The notes beneath the pieces were generated by a model. That model did not search any database, had not been told where the DNA came from, and saw only the letters and a program-made list of their open reading frames with translations. Positions 5,823 through 6,627 of a stretch of 6,627 nt of DNA are shown piece by piece; the first letter of the stretch is position 1, and the number at the start of each line of letters is the position of its first letter. The position numbers and the translations under genes are program-made. Origin of the DNA: Melioribacteraceae bacterium (GTDB lineage Bacteria > Bacteroidota > Ignavibacteria > Ignavibacteriales > Melioribacteraceae); the NCBI GenBank assembly GCA_015494845.1, contig WGAL01000050.1, positions 1 through 6,627 of the forward strand. The letters run 5' to 3'.

Positions 5823-6627
5823 CGATACTTGTTTCTATTTCAGCAATTATCTTATCTATTCTTCCCATCTGTTTTTCGTCCGCCGATAAACTCAAAATAA
5901 CACTATTATTAAAATACCTTTTTTTTCGTACCAATGCCAAATCATGAAGTTTCGAAATTACTTTACTTTCGCTTGCCGGCAATATAATTTCTCTTTCGAC
6001 AGCTGTTGCGTTAATCAAATTATCAATTTTATCTTTCAATTCTTGAATGTTTATTCCGCGTTCAGCCGAAACAAAAACCGCGTCAGGAAAAGTCGCGTTT
6101 GCAAATTCCAATTTATGTAAGTCGTTAACAATATCGATTTTATTAAAAACCGTAAGAATTCTTTTTTCGTCGCACTTCAATTCTTTCAAGGTTTGTTCAA
6201 CAATTTGAATATGCTCTTCGTATGTAGGATTACTCAAATCGACGACGTGCAAAATTAAATCGGCGTCGCGAACAACGTTCAGCGTGCTCCGGAAAGACGC
6301 GACAAGCGTCGGCGGAAGTTTGCGAATAAACCCGACTGTATCGCTCAGCAAAATATCCACGCCGTTGCGCTTTCCGTAAAGTCGAGTAGTTGAATCGAGC
6401 GTGGCGAAAAGTTTATCCTCGGCGAGAGTTTCGGCGGAAGTCAGCAAATTAAGCAACGTCGATTTGCCGGCGTTTGTGTAGCCGACAAGACTAATCTGAA
6501 ACGCCGATTTTCTCTGCGAGCTTTTTGTTTTCTGTTGTTTCTCAATTTTTTCAAGCGCATTTTTCAACGCCGAAATTCTTTTACGAATGATTCTTCTGTC
6601 GGTTTCAATTTGCGTTTCCCCAGGACC
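5812..6627 (-). CDS. hflX: Ribosome-associated GTPase HflX, N-terminus beyond window
   Basis: The frame is open through the window edge; 271 residues are visible and the N-terminal HflX domain (roughly 150-180 residues in the family) is missing. The first visible residues, GPGETQIETDRR, are the diagnostic HflX linker motif, so the in-frame TTG at 6567 is not the start. In visible numbering, the G domain has G1 GYTNAGKST (49-57), a switch I FATLDSTTR (74-82), G3 DTVGF (Asp96), G4 NKID (162-165) and G5 VSA (186-188). A short C-terminal domain follows and ends at the TAA at 5812. In characterised bacteria HflX binds the 50S subunit and splits stalled or hibernating ribosomes using GTP, notably under heat and antibiotic stress. 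It is cytoplasmic. It is upstream in an apparent operon with a sensor kinase and an outer-membrane-type protein. Identification is very secure. Confidence 0.97.
   Translation of the reverse strand, partial: GPGETQIETDRRIIRKRISALKNALEKIEKQQKTKSSQRKSAFQISLVGYTNAGKSTLLNLLTSAETLAEDKLFATLDSTTRLYGKRNGVDILLSDTVGFIRKLPPTLVASFRSTLNVVRDADLILHVVDLSNPTYEEHIQIVEQTLKELKCDEKRILTVFNKIDIVNDLHKLEFANATFPDAVFVSAERGINIQELKDKIDNLINATAVEREIILPASESKVISKLHDLALVRKKRYFNNSVILSLSADEKQMGRIDKIIAEIETSIDGD

Noticed and set aside
6565..6567. TTG as the start of the HflX gene on the minus strand
   Set aside because: The 20 codons upstream of it are in frame and encode the conserved GPGETQ linker of HflX, so the start is outside the window.

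Overview
The window is a chromosomal stretch of ordinary housekeeping and signalling genes from a moderately AT-rich Gram-negative bacterium. Gram-negative is supported by a Sec-exported protein with a predicted beta-barrel ending in Phe, and by a lipoprotein signal ending in Phe-Thr-Ser-Cys. The overall style (soluble PAS histidine kinases, a DUF192 lipoprotein, short AT-rich tandem arrays between genes) fits the Bacteroidota/Ignavibacteriota side of the FCB group. That placement is an inference from style; no marker gene for taxonomy is present. Some genes have clear Shine-Dalgarno sequences, which fits core Bacteroidia less well.

Layout. (1) 1-1704, plus strand: the 3' part of a multi-PAS sensor histidine kinase whose start lies before the window. 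(2) 1705-1783: a short convergent gap with a perfect 28-bp palindrome. (3) 2250-3119 and 1784-2260, minus strand: an alpha/beta hydrolase of the prolyl-oligopeptidase type followed by an EVE-domain protein, overlapping by 11 bp. (4) 3120-3177: a 58-bp divergent gap. (5) 3178-3693, plus strand: a DUF192 lipoprotein. (6) 3694-3846: a convergent gap with two unrelated short tandem arrays, one of 8-bp and one of 7-bp period. (7) 6627-3847, minus strand: hflX (5' end beyond the window), a PAS sensor histidine kinase and a small outer-membrane-type protein, joined by 11-bp and 4-bp overlaps.

How the genes relate. The two minus-strand groups look like translationally coupled operons. The hflX group places a ribosome-rescue GTPase, a soluble sensor kinase and an envelope protein on one probable transcript, which hints at a stress link but proves none. 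Neither kinase has a receiver domain or an adjacent response regulator, so their partners must be encoded elsewhere. No RNA genes, insertion sequences, CRISPR arrays, phage genes or attachment sites were seen. No gap exceeds 153 bp. I found no convincing new multi-gene system; the most unusual items are the intergenic repeats and the hflX-kinase-barrel coupling.
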